A stretch of DNA of 64,000 bases from JAAYBF01 sp963715445 (GTDB taxonomy: Bacteria; Actinomycetota; Thermoleophilia; Solirubrobacterales; Thermoleophilaceae), in NCBI GenBank assembly GCA_963715445.1, contig OY970240.1, positions 1,054,001 to 1,118,000 of the forward strand, in the 5' to 3' direction. A program made the position numbers and the translations under genes. Of this stretch, positions 34,045 to 44,721 are shown piece after piece. Positions within the stretch are counted from its first letter, which is position 1, and the number at the start of each line of letters is the position of its first letter. The notes below the pieces were generated by a model. That model was not told the origin of the DNA, made no database searches, and saw only the letters and a program-made list of their open reading frames with translations.

Positions 34045-35820
34045 TCAGGCCGTCGTCCGGCCCGGCACGCGCAAGACCGGGTACTTGCCGCCGCTCAACT
34101 CGATCACGCCCTTCAAGATCAGCTTGTCCACGCGTGCCAGGATCTCATCCCGGCGCAGATGGGCCAGCCTGCCGTACGCCTGCAGGCCGTCGTAGGAGTT
34201 GCGCTCGACCTTCTTGCTGCGCGCGCCGTGCAGGATCGCCGCGCAGGTGGTGCGTCCCACCGCGGGATCCGCGCTGCGCGCCACCGAGACGATCGCCTCG
34301 TCGAAGCCCGCGTCGTCGGCCTCCGTGCGGCGGGGCACCTTCGGCGCGAGGCTGCCCTCGCAGACGTCGCAGCAGGCGACTCCCGGCACCCGCTCGCTCG
34401 CCGGCTCCTCGTCACCGAAGTGGTTGAGCATCGCGCGGCGACGGCAGGTGTGGCCCTCCACGTAGGCCCAGATCTCGCGGTAACGCCGCCAGCGGGCACC
34501 GGCGCCCTCCTCGATCGAGGCGCGACACGCGGCGGCCACCTCCGAGTCGAACTCGTAGCTGACGATCCGGCCCGCGACGCGATCCGCGGACGACGGCGAA
34601 GGCGAGATCGCCCCGGCGCGCGTCAGGTGCCCGAGGAGCGCCGGGAGCTGCTCCGTGCCCCCGCCTAGGGCGCGCGCGAGCTTGAAGACGTCGGTGGAGA
34701 AGCGGCCGTCCTCCTTGGCCTCGGAGACCAGCCGGCGGTGCAGGCGGGCGGGCAGCCGCGCGTCCACCTCGTCGCGCTTGATGAAGTGCAGGTGCAGGAC
34801 CTTGTCGCGGCGCTCCGCGAGCAGCAGCGCCCGAGCGGGCTTGCCGTCGCGCCCGCCGCGACCGGCCTCCTGGTAGTAGGCCTCGAGCGACGCCGGAACG
34901 CTGGCGTGCAGCACTGTGCGCACGTTCGGCTTGTCCACGCCCATCCCGAAGGCGTTCGTGGCCACGATCACCCGCGCGTCGTCGGAGAGGAAGCGGCGCT
35001 GGACCGAGGCGCGCGTCTTTCGGTCGAGGCCCGCGTGGTAGGCGAGCACCTCCTCGCTGAGCGAGGCCGTCAGCCGCTTGGCCATCTTCTCGGTGCCGGC
35101 GCGTGTGCCCGCGTAGACGATCGCCGGGAGGGCGTCCGGCTCGCGCAGCGCCTGCGCCACCAGCAGGTGCTTCTCCTCCGGCGTGGTGCGCACCACGGTG
35201 AAGGAGATGTTGGGGCGGTCGAACCCCGTCGACACGAGCAGCGGGTCGCGCAGGGCGAGGCGCTCGACGATGTCCTCCGCCACCTCCCGCGTGGCGGTGG
35301 CGGTCGAGGCGACGATCGCCTTCGCGCCCAGGTGCTCCGCGGCATCGGCCATCCGGAAGTAGTTGGGGCGGAAGTCGTGCCCCCACTGCGAGACGCAGTG
35401 AGCCTCGTCCACCACGAAGAGCCCGACCTCCGTGCCCCGCAGGGACTTCAGGAACCCCGTCAGCGCGAACCTCTCCGGCGCCACGTAGAGCAGCCGCAGC
35501 TCTCCCGAGCGTGCGCGCTCGATCGCGTCGGCGTTCGCGGCGGCGTCGCGTTGCGCGTTCACCAGCGCGACACGGCCCTTCAGGCCGCGCGCCTCCAGCG
35601 CCTCGACCTGGTCCTGCATCAGCGCCACGAGCGGCGAGACGACGATCGTCAGGTCGTCGCGGACGAGCGCGGGCAGCTGGTAGCAGAGCGACTTCCCCGA
35701 GCCCGTGGGCATGACCACCAGCACGTCGCGGCCCTCGACCGCCGCCTCGCACGCCTCCTGCTGCCCGCGGCGGAACGAGGAGAAGCCGAAGTGGTCGCGG
35801 AGAGCTGCGGAGAGGTCCAC
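34045..35820 (-). CDS. recQ: RecQ-family DNA helicase
   Basis: 591 residues from GTG 35820. Motif 0 FGFSSFRRGQQEA, motif I MPTGSGKSLCYQLPAL, motif II VVDEAHCVSQWGHDFR, motif III IVASTATAT, motif V VIVATNAFGMGVDKPNVR and motif VI YYQEAGRGGRDG are intact. A zinc-binding RQC module has CRRRAMLNHFGDE and CCDVC. The C-terminal ~100 residues include an HRDC-like segment. The start lies in the last bases of purF with GGAG in good spacing, and purN follows 4 nt after the stop. It is therefore an integral member of the purine operon, at the place where purM often sits. Confidence 0.95.
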   Translation of the reverse strand: MDLSAALRDHFGFSSFRRGQQEACEAAVEGRDVLVVMPTGSGKSLCYQLPALVRDDLTIVVSPLVALMQDQVEALEARGLKGRVALVNAQRDAAANADAIERARSGELRLLYVAPERFALTGFLKSLRGTEVGLFVVDEAHCVSQWGHDFRPNYFRMADAAEHLGAKAIVASTATATREVAEDIVERLALRDPLLVSTGFDRPNISFTVVRTTPEEKHLLVAQALREPDALPAIVYAGTRAGTEKMAKRLTASLSEEVLAYHAGLDRKTRASVQRRFLSDDARVIVATNAFGMGVDKPNVRTVLHASVPASLEAYYQEAGRGGRDGKPARALLLAERRDKVLHLHFIKRDEVDARLPARLHRRLVSEAKEDGRFSTDVFKLARALGGGTEQLPALLGHLTRAGAISPSPSSADRVAGRIVSYEFDSEVAAACRASIEEGAGARWRRYREIWAYVEGHTCRRRAMLNHFGDEEPASERVPGVACCDVCEGSLAPKVPRRTEADDAGFDEAIVSVARSADPAVGRTTCAAILHGARSKKVERNSYDGLQAYGRLAHLRRDEILARVDKLILKGVIELSGGKYPVLRVPGRTTA

Positions 35821-35822
35821 CC

Positions 35823-37262
35823 CTAGCTCCGCGTAGCCGCCATCGGAAGCTCGAAGGCGTACTTGCCGTTCGCGTCCTTGGTGTGCTCGAGCGGGTAGTC
35901 GCCCGAGAAGCACGCGTCGCAGTGCGTCGCGCGCTCCCCGCGGATCGCCTCGTAGACGCCCTCGAGGGAGAGGTAGGCGAGCGAGTCGCACTCCAGCTCC
36001 TTGGCGATCTCCTCGACCGTGCGGCCGTGGGCCACCATCTCATCCGTCGTCGACATGTCGACCCCGTAGTGACAGGGATGGCGGATCGGGGGAGCGGAGA
36101 TGCGCATGTGCACCTCGAGCGCGCCCGCGCCGCGCAGCATGCGCACGATCTGGCGCGTGGTGTTGCCGCGCACGATCGAGTCGTCCACCACCACGAGGCG
36201 CTTGCCCTCCACCACCTCGCGCAGCGGGTTGAACTTCATCCGCAGGCCGTGCTTGCGCAGCTCCTGGCCCGGCTGGATGAACGTCCGGGCGACGTAGCGG
36301 TTCTTGATCAGCCCGTCGTCCCGGGGGATCCCCGAGGCCTTGGAGTAGCCGGCCGCGGAGGGGTTGCCGGAATCCGGCACCGCGATCACCACGTCCGCCT
36401 CCACGGGCGACTCGCGCCAGAGGATCTCGCCCATCTTGCGGCGCGAGACCTGCGTGCGGTTGCCCTCGAGGATCGAGTCCGGGCGGGCGAAGTAGATGTG
36501 CTCGAAGACGCAGAACGCCTTGCGCGGCGAGTCGATCACCTGGCGCGACTCGAAGCCCTCCTCGGTGATCGAGATCATCTCGCCGGGCGCGACCTCGCGG
36601 ACCAGCTCCGCGCCGATGATGTCGAACGCGCAGGTCTCCGAGGCGACGCAGTAGCGGTCTCCGATCCGGCCGAGCGAGAGGGGGCGCAGCCCCGCGCCGT
36701 CGCGGAAGGCGATCAGCGAGTCCTGCGTCATCACAGCGGTCGAGAAGGCGCCCGCCAGCCGCGGCATGACATCCGCCAGGGCGTCCTCGATCGAGTCCGC
36801 CTCATGGGTGGAGAGCAGCGCGGCGATGATCTCCGAGTCCGAGGTGGACCGGAACGAGACGCCGCTCTCGAGCAGTGCGGAGTGGAGCTCGACGGCGTTG
36901 ATCAGGTTGCCGTTGTGGGCGAGCGCGACCTGGCGGCGGTCCGAGCGGTAGACGGGCTGGGCGTTCTCCCATGCCGATGAGCCGGTGGTGGAGTAGCGCA
37001 CGTGGCCCAGCGCCATGGAGCCCGTGAGCGCACGCAGCTTCTGCTCGTCGAAGACCTGCGAGACGAGCCCGAGATCCCGCACGGTCATGATGTGGCCGCC
37101 TTCGCACGTGGCGATGCCTGCCGACTCCTGGCCCCGGTGCTGGAGGGCGAAGAGCGCGAAGTAAGCCAGCCTCGCGACCTCGGACTCCGGTGCGTATACG
37201 CCGAAGACGCCGCACTCGTCGCGCGGGCCGTCACGGTCCGGAATGGTGTCCATGAGGGTCAT
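35823..37262 (-). CDS. purF: Amidophosphoribosyltransferase PurF
   Basis: 479 residues. A short propeptide ends before DECGVFGVYAPE, whose Cys is the glutaminase nucleophile after processing. FALQHRGQESAGIA and GHVRYSTTGSS form the Ntn domain; VVVVDDSIVRGNTTRQIV-like KRLVVVDDSIVRGNTTRQI is the PRPP site; four Cys including CDACFSGDYP fit the Fe-S type enzyme. It commits PRPP to purine synthesis. A 147-nt gap upstream separates it from purL and contains TACCCT, a possible own promoter. The start is ATG 37262 or 37253. Confidence 0.97.
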   Translation of the reverse strand: MTLMDTIPDRDGPRDECGVFGVYAPESEVARLAYFALFALQHRGQESAGIATCEGGHIMTVRDLGLVSQVFDEQKLRALTGSMALGHVRYSTTGSSAWENAQPVYRSDRRQVALAHNGNLINAVELHSALLESGVSFRSTSDSEIIAALLSTHEADSIEDALADVMPRLAGAFSTAVMTQDSLIAFRDGAGLRPLSLGRIGDRYCVASETCAFDIIGAELVREVAPGEMISITEEGFESRQVIDSPRKAFCVFEHIYFARPDSILEGNRTQVSRRKMGEILWRESPVEADVVIAVPDSGNPSAAGYSKASGIPRDDGLIKNRYVARTFIQPGQELRKHGLRMKFNPLREVVEGKRLVVVDDSIVRGNTTRQIVRMLRGAGALEVHMRISAPPIRHPCHYGVDMSTTDEMVAHGRTVEEIAKELECDSLAYLSLEGVYEAIRGERATHCDACFSGDYPLEHTKDANGKYAFELPMAATRS

Positions 37263-37409
37263 CTAGACCGGGACGAGCGCTGATCGGTGGAAACTGGCCG
37301 CACTCAGTCCTTGACACCCAGGGTACCAATGGCGGTGCGCGGCTCTGCAGCGGTGGCGGACACTCCTATCGATCCTGAACGCTCACCTGGACGAAGTGGT
37401 GCCGTGGGC

Positions 37410-39664
37410 TCAGTCGAAGGCAACGGCCAGCGCCCCGTGCGCGGCCTGCAGGTCAGGCAGCGACACCTCCATGCGGCGTTCGCCGACGGTGGCGGTCAGG
37501 CGATCGCCGCCGACCGTCCCGAAGACGTCCGTCGGGACGCGCTCGGCCAGGCGGTCGATCGCCTCGCGGGTGCCGGAGACGATGAAGCCGCCGACGGCCT
37601 CGCCGAAGAGAAGGGGCTCGAGCTCGGCGTAGGGAGGCGGGGCCTCACCGGGGTTGGCCACGAGATCGAGCTCGGCGCCGATCCCGCCGGCAAGGCAGCT
37701 CTCGGCGATCGCGACCATGAAGCCGCCCTCCGCCATGTCGTGGGCGCTGGCGAGGTCGCCGGCGCGAACGGCCTCGCGCACGGCCTCCTGGGCGCGCTTG
37801 ACGGCGGCGAAGTCGGCCTGTGGAAGCGAGGTGGGGAGCGCCTCGCCGCGCAGCTTCGCCAGCTCGGAGCCGGCCAGCGAGGGCTGCGGCGTGCCGCACA
37901 TCGCAATCACGTGGCCCTCCTGGACGAAGCCGATGCCGGCCGTGCGCTCCACGTCGGGAACCGCCCCGACCATCCCGACCACGGGGGTGGGGTAGATCGG
38001 GCCGTCGCCCGACTGGTTGTAGAGCGAGACGTTGCCGCCCACGACCGGCACGCCCAGCTCGTTCAAGGCCGCTGCCATGCCGTCCACGGAGCGCTCGAGC
38101 TGCCAGGCGATGTGGGGCTTCTCCGGGTTGCCGAAGTTGAGGCAGTTGGTCAGGCCGAGCGGCTCGGCTCCCACGCAGGCGAGGTTCGAAGCGCACTCGA
38201 GCACCGCCTCGACTGTCCCCCAGTAGGGGTCGCAGGCCACACGCCGGCCGTTGCCGTCGATCGAGATCGCGATCCCGCGCGGTGCGCCGCCGTCGTGCGT
38301 CAGCTGCAGGACCGCCGCGTCGGCGGCCTCGGGCCGGCGCACGGTGCGCGACTGGACCATGCAGTCGTACTGCTCGAAGAGCGGGCGGCGCGAGGCGAGG
38401 TTGGAGGACCCCAGCAGCGCCAGCAGGATCTCGGCCGGATCGTCGCTGTCCAGCGTGCCCCGGGGCGCCGGGTAGATCTGCTCCGTCGGCTCGGCGGGCG
38501 CGAGGTCGTAGAGCGGGCAGTCGTCCACGAGCGCCTCGACGGGCATGTCGCCGACCGGCTCGTCACCGTCGAAGATGCGCATGCGGCGGGTGTCGGTGAC
38601 CGCGCCGATCACGGTGCAGCGCACCTCCCAGCGCTCGCAGACCGCCTCGACGGCGGCGAGCTGGCCAGGCTCGACGACGGCCAGCATCCGCTCCTGGGAC
38701 TCGGAGACCATGATCTCGAAGGGCTCCATGTCGGCCTCGCGCAGCGGCACCTTCGAGACGTCTATGTCGAGCCCCACCTCGCCCTTCGAGGCCATCTCGG
38801 ACGAGGACGACGAGAGGCCGGCGGCGCCGAGGTCCTGCAGCGAGGCGAGCAGCTCGCGGTCGAGCAGCTCGAGGCAGGCCTCCATCACCCGCTTCTCCTC
38901 GAAGGGGTCGCCGATCTGGACGGTCGGCCGCTTGTCGGCGTCGTCGGTGTCGAGCTCGGCGCTGGCGAGCACGGAGGCGCCGCCGATCCCGTCGCGGCCC
39001 GTGCGGGCGCCCATCAGCACCAGGTGGTTGCCGATCCCGGCCGCCGCGCTGCGGGTCAGCCGCTCCTGCGGGGCGATCCCGAGGCACATGGCGTTGACGA
39101 GGCAGTTCTGCTCGTAGGGGCCCTCGAAGTAGACCTCGCCGCCGACGGTCGCGACGCCGATCGAGTTGCCGTAGTGGCCGATGCCGGACACCGCACCGTC
39201 GAGCAGGTAGCGCGAGCGCGCGGACTCGAGCTCCCCGAAGCGCAGCGAGTCGAGCACGGCGATCGGCCGCGCGCCGACGGCGAAGATGTCGCGCATGATC
39301 CCGCCGACGCCGGTGGCGGCCCCCTGGAACGGCTCGACCGCGCTCGGGTGGTTGTGCGACTCGACCTTGAAGGCGATCGCCATCCCGTCCCCGATGTCCA
39401 CCGCGCCCGCGTTCTCACCCGGGCCCATCAGCAGATACGGGCCCTCGACGGGCAGCCTGCCGAGCAGCTTCTTCGAGTGCTTGTAGGCGCAGTGCTCGGA
39501 CCACATCAGCGAGAACACCGCGAGCTCCAGGCCGTTCGGCCTGCGGTCGAGCTTCTCGCAGATCAGGTCGTACTCGGAATCGGTCAGGCCGAGCGCGCGC
39601 GCTTCCACGCGCAGATCTCCTCCGGGAGCCGGTGCGCCCTCCGCCAGCTGACCGGCCTCGGCGC

Positions 39665-39668
<4 letters not shown>
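37410..39668 (-). CDS. purL: Phosphoribosylformylglycinamidine synthase large subunit PurL
   Basis: 752 residues, the small-type PurL that works with PurS and PurQ. Blocks: MWSEHCAYKHSKKLL, GPGENAGAVDIGDG, KVESHNHPSAVEPFQGAATG, DLGAAGLSSSSSEMA and GGNVSLYNQS. GTG 39668 overlaps the purQ stop (GTGA). The frame happens to stay open upstream through purQ, but those residues are purQ antiframe and are excluded. It makes FGAM from FGAR with glutamine-derived ammonia. Confidence 0.97.
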
Positions 39669-40342
<674 letters not shown>

Positions 40343-40366
40343 TAGACCGTTCGCGTTGGTCCAGGA

Positions 40367-40457
40367 CGCGAAAACCGAGCAGTCCAAGGACGCAGGGAGC
40401 GTCGCGGGCGCCAGCCCGCGAGCGACCGAGGACGCCGGGATGCGACGGTTTGCAGCG
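40367..40457 (-). repeat. Dispersed intergenic repeat, copy B (between purS and purQ)
   Basis: A 91-nt element beginning immediately after the purS stop. It matches copy A over its whole length. The central hairpin CGCGGGC-GCCA-GCCCGCG (40403-40420) is a perfect 7-bp stem. AAACCG/CGGTTT near the ends can pair to close the element. It lies inside an operon, so it is transcribed with the pur mRNA. Confidence 0.78.
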
Positions 40458-40685
40458 TCACTGGTCCACTTCGAGGACCTCGTAGTCCTCGATCAGGGGG
40501 TTGGCGAGCAGGCGCTCGCACATCTCAGGCACCCGGGAGAGGTCATCCACGTCGAGCTCCACCAGCCGGCCGACGTGCACGTTCGCCACGCCCTCGAAGC
40601 CGAGCGCCGGCAGCGCCCGCTCGACCGCCTGGCCCTGCGGGTCGAGGATGCCCTCCTTGGGGCGGATGAGAACCCGCGCGCGCAT
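40458..40685 (-). CDS. purS: FGAM synthase subunit PurS
   Basis: 75 residues: RARVLIRPKEGILDPQGQAV, RALPALGFEGVANVHVGRL and CERLLANPLIEDYEVLEVD. It bridges PurL and PurQ. ATG 40685 overlaps the purC stop by one base (TGATG), so it is coupled to purC. An upstream in-frame ATG would add eight residues within purC and is less likely. Confidence 0.94.
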   Translation of the reverse strand: MRARVLIRPKEGILDPQGQAVERALPALGFEGVANVHVGRLVELDVDDLSRVPEMCERLLANPLIEDYEVLEVDQ

Positions 40686-41575
40686 CAGGACCCGCTCCGC
40701 TCCAGCCACGCGCTGAACGGCTCGTCGGCGATCCGCTCGTAGGCGTCCACGTAGCGCGCGCGTGTGCCCTCGACCACCTCGTCGGGGATCGGTGGCGCGG
40801 GCGGAGACTTGTCCCAGCCCGAGCCCGACGCCCAGTCGCGCACGAACTGCTTGTCGAAGCTCGGCTGGCCGCGGCCCGGCTCGTAGCCGTCCGCGGGCCA
40901 GAAGCGCGACGAGTCGGGCGTCAGCACCTCGTCCGCCACCACGATCGTCCCGTCCACTCGCCGGCCGAACTCGAACTTGGTGTCCGCCAGGATGATCCCG
41001 CGCTCACGCGCGTGGGCGGAGCCGAACTCGTAGAGCTCCAGGGACAGCCGCCGCAGCTCCTCGAGCAGCGCGCGGTCGCCGAGGATCTCCGCCGCGCGGT
41101 CGAAGTCGACGTTCTCGTCGTGATCGCCCACGTCGGCCTTGGTGGCCGGGGTGAAGATCGGCTCGGGCAGCCGCTCGGACTCCTGCAGCCCGGACGGCAG
41201 CTCGATCCCGCAGACCGCGCCGGTGGCCTGGTAGTCCTTCCAGCCCGAGCCCGTGATGTAGCCGCGCACGACGCACTCGACCTGGGCCATCTCGAGCCGC
41301 TCGACCAGCACCGCGCGACCGCGGACCTCGTCCGGCACGTCGGTGTAGGAGATCAGGTGGTTGAGGACGATCTGGTCGGTGCGCTCGAACCAGAACGTCG
41401 ACAGGCCGGTGAGCACCTTCCCCTTGTCGGGGATCGGCGTCGGGTGGACGGCGTCGTAGGTGGATATCCGGTCCGAGGTGACCAGCAGCAGCCGGTCCTC
41501 GCCCGCGGCGTAGATGTCCCGGACCTTGCCCTGCGCGATCAGCTCGAACCCGTCGAGCACGGTGATTTCGCTCAC
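40685..41575 (-). CDS. purC: SAICAR synthetase PurC
   Basis: About 296 residues. ELIAQGKVRDIYAAGEDRLL, TSDRISTYDAVHPTPIPDKG, FEFGRRVDGTIVVADEVLTPDSSRFWP (DE VLTPDSSR motif) and PSFDKQFVRDW are SAICAR-synthetase blocks of the long form. Two adjacent starts are possible: ATG 41578 and GTG 41575. I choose GTG because it lies exactly 7 nt from TAGCCT (41588-41583, minus strand), the leaderless spacing seen at other genes here. It begins the purC-S-Q-L unit. Confidence 0.95.
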   Translation of the reverse strand: MSEITVLDGFELIAQGKVRDIYAAGEDRLLLVTSDRISTYDAVHPTPIPDKGKVLTGLSTFWFERTDQIVLNHLISYTDVPDEVRGRAVLVERLEMAQVECVVRGYITGSGWKDYQATGAVCGIELPSGLQESERLPEPIFTPATKADVGDHDENVDFDRAAEILGDRALLEELRRLSLELYEFGSAHARERGIILADTKFEFGRRVDGTIVVADEVLTPDSSRFWPADGYEPGRGQPSFDKQFVRDWASGSGWDKSPPAPPIPDEVVEGTRARYVDAYERIADEPFSAWLERSGS

Positions 41576-41605
41576 CATCCGCAGGCTAACAACCGGAGGG
41601 GTCGT

Positions 41606-43045
41606 TCAAGCCTTCAGCAGGTCCGGCGCGGCGAAGTCGGCGGCGCCCGGCATGATCGCCGCCGCATCGACCGCGAACCACTGCTCGAGCAGACCGCGGT
41701 AGAGGCCACGGAAGTCGGCGGTGGCGCGCAGGTTGTCGTGGTCGTCGAGGTCCTGATCGCGCAGGCCGGGAAACTCCCCGATCATCGTCCCGCGCACCGC
41801 GGAGCCCATCAGGAACGCGGTGCCGGCCGCGCCGTGATCGGTGCCCGAGCCGTTCTCGGCCGGCCGCCGCCCGAACTCGCTCCAGACCAGCGTCAGCACA
41901 CGGCCGTCGAGGCCGCGCGCCTCGAGGTCGCGCTGGAAGGCCAGCAGCGAGTCCGCCGTGACCGAGAGGTTCTGCGGCAGGCTGTCCTCCTGGTCGGAGT
42001 GCGTGTCGTAGCCGCCGGCGCCGTTGATCGCGACGCAGCGCAGCGGCAGGTCGGCCCCGAGCATCGCCGCGAGCGCCCGCAGCCGATCCGAGAAGGAGGA
42101 CCCGGTCGGGTAGGTCACGCCCGGAGGTGTGGTGTAGCCGCCCTGGAACGGCGCGACCTGCGCGCGCAGCCGACCTGTCGCAACGGCCGCGGCGCGCGCC
42201 TGGGCGAGCCCCGGGTCACTCGTCGGCGGCGCTCCGAGCGCTCCGATCGCATCGAGCATCGCTGGCTCGACCGGGCCCCAGACACCCGGCGCCCAGAAGT
42301 CGTACTCCTCGGGGCGCGACATCGCCGCGACCGGCACCGACTGCGAAGCGAGTGCGGGCGAGAGGTCGTAGCCGAGCGAGAGTCCCTGGAGCGGGTTGTC
42401 GGAGGTGCCGTGGTGATCGAGATAGCGGCCCATCCAGCCATAGCGGCCGAACGGGTCTGTCGCGCCGACCTCCCAGAAATGGCGCGAGGTGAAGTGCGAC
42501 TGGTTGGCGTCGGTGTAGCCAACCGCGGGCAGGACGGTCAGCTTGCCCTCGGCGTGGAGCGTGGCGAGCGGGTTCAGGGAGGCGTGCCAGCGCAGGCTGG
42601 GGTCCTCGCTGAAGGCCGGGCCAAGCTCCGCCGCGCCGTTCTCCCCCAGGCCGAGCGCGAGCGTCGGACGCAGCTCGGCGTAGCGCGCGTGTCCGGTCGG
42701 CGCCAGCATCGACAGCGAGTCGGCGCCCCCCTCGAGGAAGACGGTGACGAGGACCGGCTGGTCCGGCGCCTCGGCGGCGGCCGCGATTCCCGCGTCCAGC
42801 GCATCGATGCCGAGCGCGCTCGCGCCGTACACGGCCATTGCCAGTCCGGCGGATCGCGACAGGAACGCTCTTCGCGACATGCCGGTGCCGGCCGGCATCG
42901 GCATCCCGGCCTCGATCGCCGGCAGGCCGGCGCCGGGAACGGCCGCGCCCGCGGCGCGGCGCAGCAGCTGGGCGCGCGAGAAGCCGCCGCAGGAGCAGGC
43001 GGCCAGCTCGGCGCTGTTGGCTGGGAACGGAGGTCGCGTGGCCAT
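41606..43045 (-). CDS. DUF1501 family exported protein
   Basis: 479 residues from ATG 43045. The N-terminus has CSCGGFSRAQLLRRAAG and then MSRRAFLSRSAGLAMAVYG, a twin-arginine signal placed at about residue 56-75. The sulfatase-like DUF1501 core shows VLVTVFLEGGADSLSMLAP, YTDANQSHFTSRHFWEVGA, GYDTHSDQE, LVWSEFGRRPAENGSGTDHG and FLMGSAVRGTMIGEFPGL. It is always found beside DUF1800, which it follows here by 2 nt. Role unknown; the pair is exported. Confidence 0.88.
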   Translation of the reverse strand: MATRPPFPANSAELAACSCGGFSRAQLLRRAAGAAVPGAGLPAIEAGMPMPAGTGMSRRAFLSRSAGLAMAVYGASALGIDALDAGIAAAAEAPDQPVLVTVFLEGGADSLSMLAPTGHARYAELRPTLALGLGENGAAELGPAFSEDPSLRWHASLNPLATLHAEGKLTVLPAVGYTDANQSHFTSRHFWEVGATDPFGRYGWMGRYLDHHGTSDNPLQGLSLGYDLSPALASQSVPVAAMSRPEEYDFWAPGVWGPVEPAMLDAIGALGAPPTSDPGLAQARAAAVATGRLRAQVAPFQGGYTTPPGVTYPTGSSFSDRLRALAAMLGADLPLRCVAINGAGGYDTHSDQEDSLPQNLSVTADSLLAFQRDLEARGLDGRVLTLVWSEFGRRPAENGSGTDHGAAGTAFLMGSAVRGTMIGEFPGLRDQDLDDHDNLRATADFRGLYRGLLEQWFAVDAAAIMPGAADFAAPDLLKA

Positions 43046-43047
43046 CG

Positions 43048-44652
43048 TCAGCTCGTCTGGAGGTCGGGGCAGGTGGCTACCAGCAGCCGCAGCGCGTTCT
43101 GGCGGATCGCGCGGTAGGTGTGCTGCTGCCAGGCGGCCATCGAGGCCGGCAGGCACGTCGTGGCGAAGGAGGTCAGCCCGGTCACGGTCTCGGCCGTCAG
43201 CTGTGGGTCGCCCCAGAAGTCGCGCGCCGAGCGCACCGCCTGCTCGGGCGTCTCGGCCGCGTCGTACCCGTCCATCGCGGCGCCCTGCAGCTCGCGGTCG
43301 CCGACGACATAGGCGGTCAGCTCCCAGCGTGCTCGCAGCGTGCTGGTGTCGAGCCAGCGGTCGTCGTCCCAGCCGGCCACGTTGGGCGGGTGGAACAGCC
43401 GCTGGCCCGCGCCCTCGGCGAGCCAGTTCCAGGCGCCCGTGTCGATCGGGCGCCGGAGTGCGCGCAGCATGCCCGCGAGCGCGACGACAGGCGGCTTCAC
43501 CATCCGCGGCCCGGCGTGCAGCTGCGGATGGAGCAGGATCGCCTCGACCAGCGGGCGCACCTGGTACCCGCTCGACACGTACATCTGCTCGAGCGCACGA
43601 CGGTCGGCGGCGCTGGGCGGAACGGGGATGAAGTAGCTCCACAGCTTGCCGACGAGGAACGAGGGGTGGAGCGGGTTCTCGAGGCAGAGGCGGCAGGCGT
43701 CCTCCCATCTCCACGCGCCGGTGCGGCCGAAGACGGTCTTCGGGCTCGCGTCGTGTCGGTTGGCGACGAAGCGGAAGTCGTGGTTCCCGAGCTCCGCGCT
43801 CCAGCTGTTGGTCCAGCCGGTCAGGGAGCGCGCCAGCTCGCGCACGTCGTCCTCGCTGTAGGCGCCGCGATCCGCGCCGAGAGTGAACAGCTCCATCAGC
43901 TCGCGCGCGTAGTTCTCGTTCGGGTTCCAGCGCGAGTTCTCGTTCTGGTTGAGCCAGAGGATCATCGCCGGGTCGGCGGTGATCTCGCGGACGAGCGTGT
44001 GGAACGAGCCGAGCGCGTTGCGCCGGAAGGTCTCGTTCTGCCGGATCATCAGCCGCTGGTCGACAGCATCCCCGGAGGTCGCGAACCAGTCGTGCCAGAC
44101 GAGCGTCATCCGCTCGATCAGCGGCTGGTTGGAGCGCACCATGCGATCGAGGAACCAGAGGTGATCGTGGCCCCAGGCGTCCTCGGGATAGAGCGGTCCG
44201 TCCTCGTCGTCGTGGGGCTCGGCGCCGGTCAGCGTCGGCCCGCCCGCCGGGCGGGTCAGAGCGCGCACGGCGCCGTGCAGCCCGAGCGCGGCGAGCGCCT
44301 GCGCGTGCCCCGGCGAAGGGCCGAAGCCCGCGCGCCAGAGCAGGCGCTCGGCCTGACGCGGTCCGAACGCGCCGCCGTAGATGGCGATCGGCGATGACAG
44401 GGGTCCCGGCCCGGCAGGGGTGGGCGGGGGCGGAACAGGCTGCGGCGGCGCGCTGCGGACCGGCACGCGCCGGCGCTTCTTCGCCGGCTTGCGCTTGCGG
44501 CACTTCCGCGCGCGCCTGCGCTTGGTGGCGGCCTCGGCGCTCGGCGTATGGGAGTCGAGTGCGCTGCGCTTCGCCCGCGGCCGGCGCTTGGGCGCGGCAC
44601 AGCGCTTTCGCCGGCGCTTCGCGGCACCCCTCCTGTGCTTCTTGGCGGCCAC
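43048..44652 (-). CDS. DUF1800 family protein with polybasic N-terminus
   Basis: 534 residues. The first ~67 are extremely basic (for example KRRRARKCRKRKPAKKRRR) and lead into a Pro-rich linker. The DUF1800 core follows: RQAERLLWRAGFGPSPG, MTLVWHDWFATS, LMIRQNETFRRNALGSFH, NENYARELMELFTLG, ARSLTGWT and LFHPPNVAGWDDDRWLDTS. The GTG start has no clear ribosome site. It forms a two-gene unit with DUF1501. No normal signal peptide precedes the basic region, so export may rely on DUF1501. Confidence 0.87.
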   Translation of the reverse strand: MAAKKHRRGAAKRRRKRCAAPKRRPRAKRSALDSHTPSAEAATKRRRARKCRKRKPAKKRRRVPVRSAPPQPVPPPPTPAGPGPLSSPIAIYGGAFGPRQAERLLWRAGFGPSPGHAQALAALGLHGAVRALTRPAGGPTLTGAEPHDDEDGPLYPEDAWGHDHLWFLDRMVRSNQPLIERMTLVWHDWFATSGDAVDQRLMIRQNETFRRNALGSFHTLVREITADPAMILWLNQNENSRWNPNENYARELMELFTLGADRGAYSEDDVRELARSLTGWTNSWSAELGNHDFRFVANRHDASPKTVFGRTGAWRWEDACRLCLENPLHPSFLVGKLWSYFIPVPPSAADRRALEQMYVSSGYQVRPLVEAILLHPQLHAGPRMVKPPVVALAGMLRALRRPIDTGAWNWLAEGAGQRLFHPPNVAGWDDDRWLDTSTLRARWELTAYVVGDRELQGAAMDGYDAAETPEQAVRSARDFWGDPQLTAETVTGLTSFATTCLPASMAAWQQHTYRAIRQNALRLLVATCPDLQTS

Positions 44653-44721
44653 CTGCAGAGCAGATCGGCCGGCGCGCCGGGTTGCTTGAGCGATCGGCCG
44701 AGCGAGTGGACGCCCGTCTGG

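Noticed and set aside
37263..37409. Purine riboswitch upstream of purF
   Set aside because: No conserved purine-riboswitch loop sequences seen; only a TACCCT box supports a promoter.
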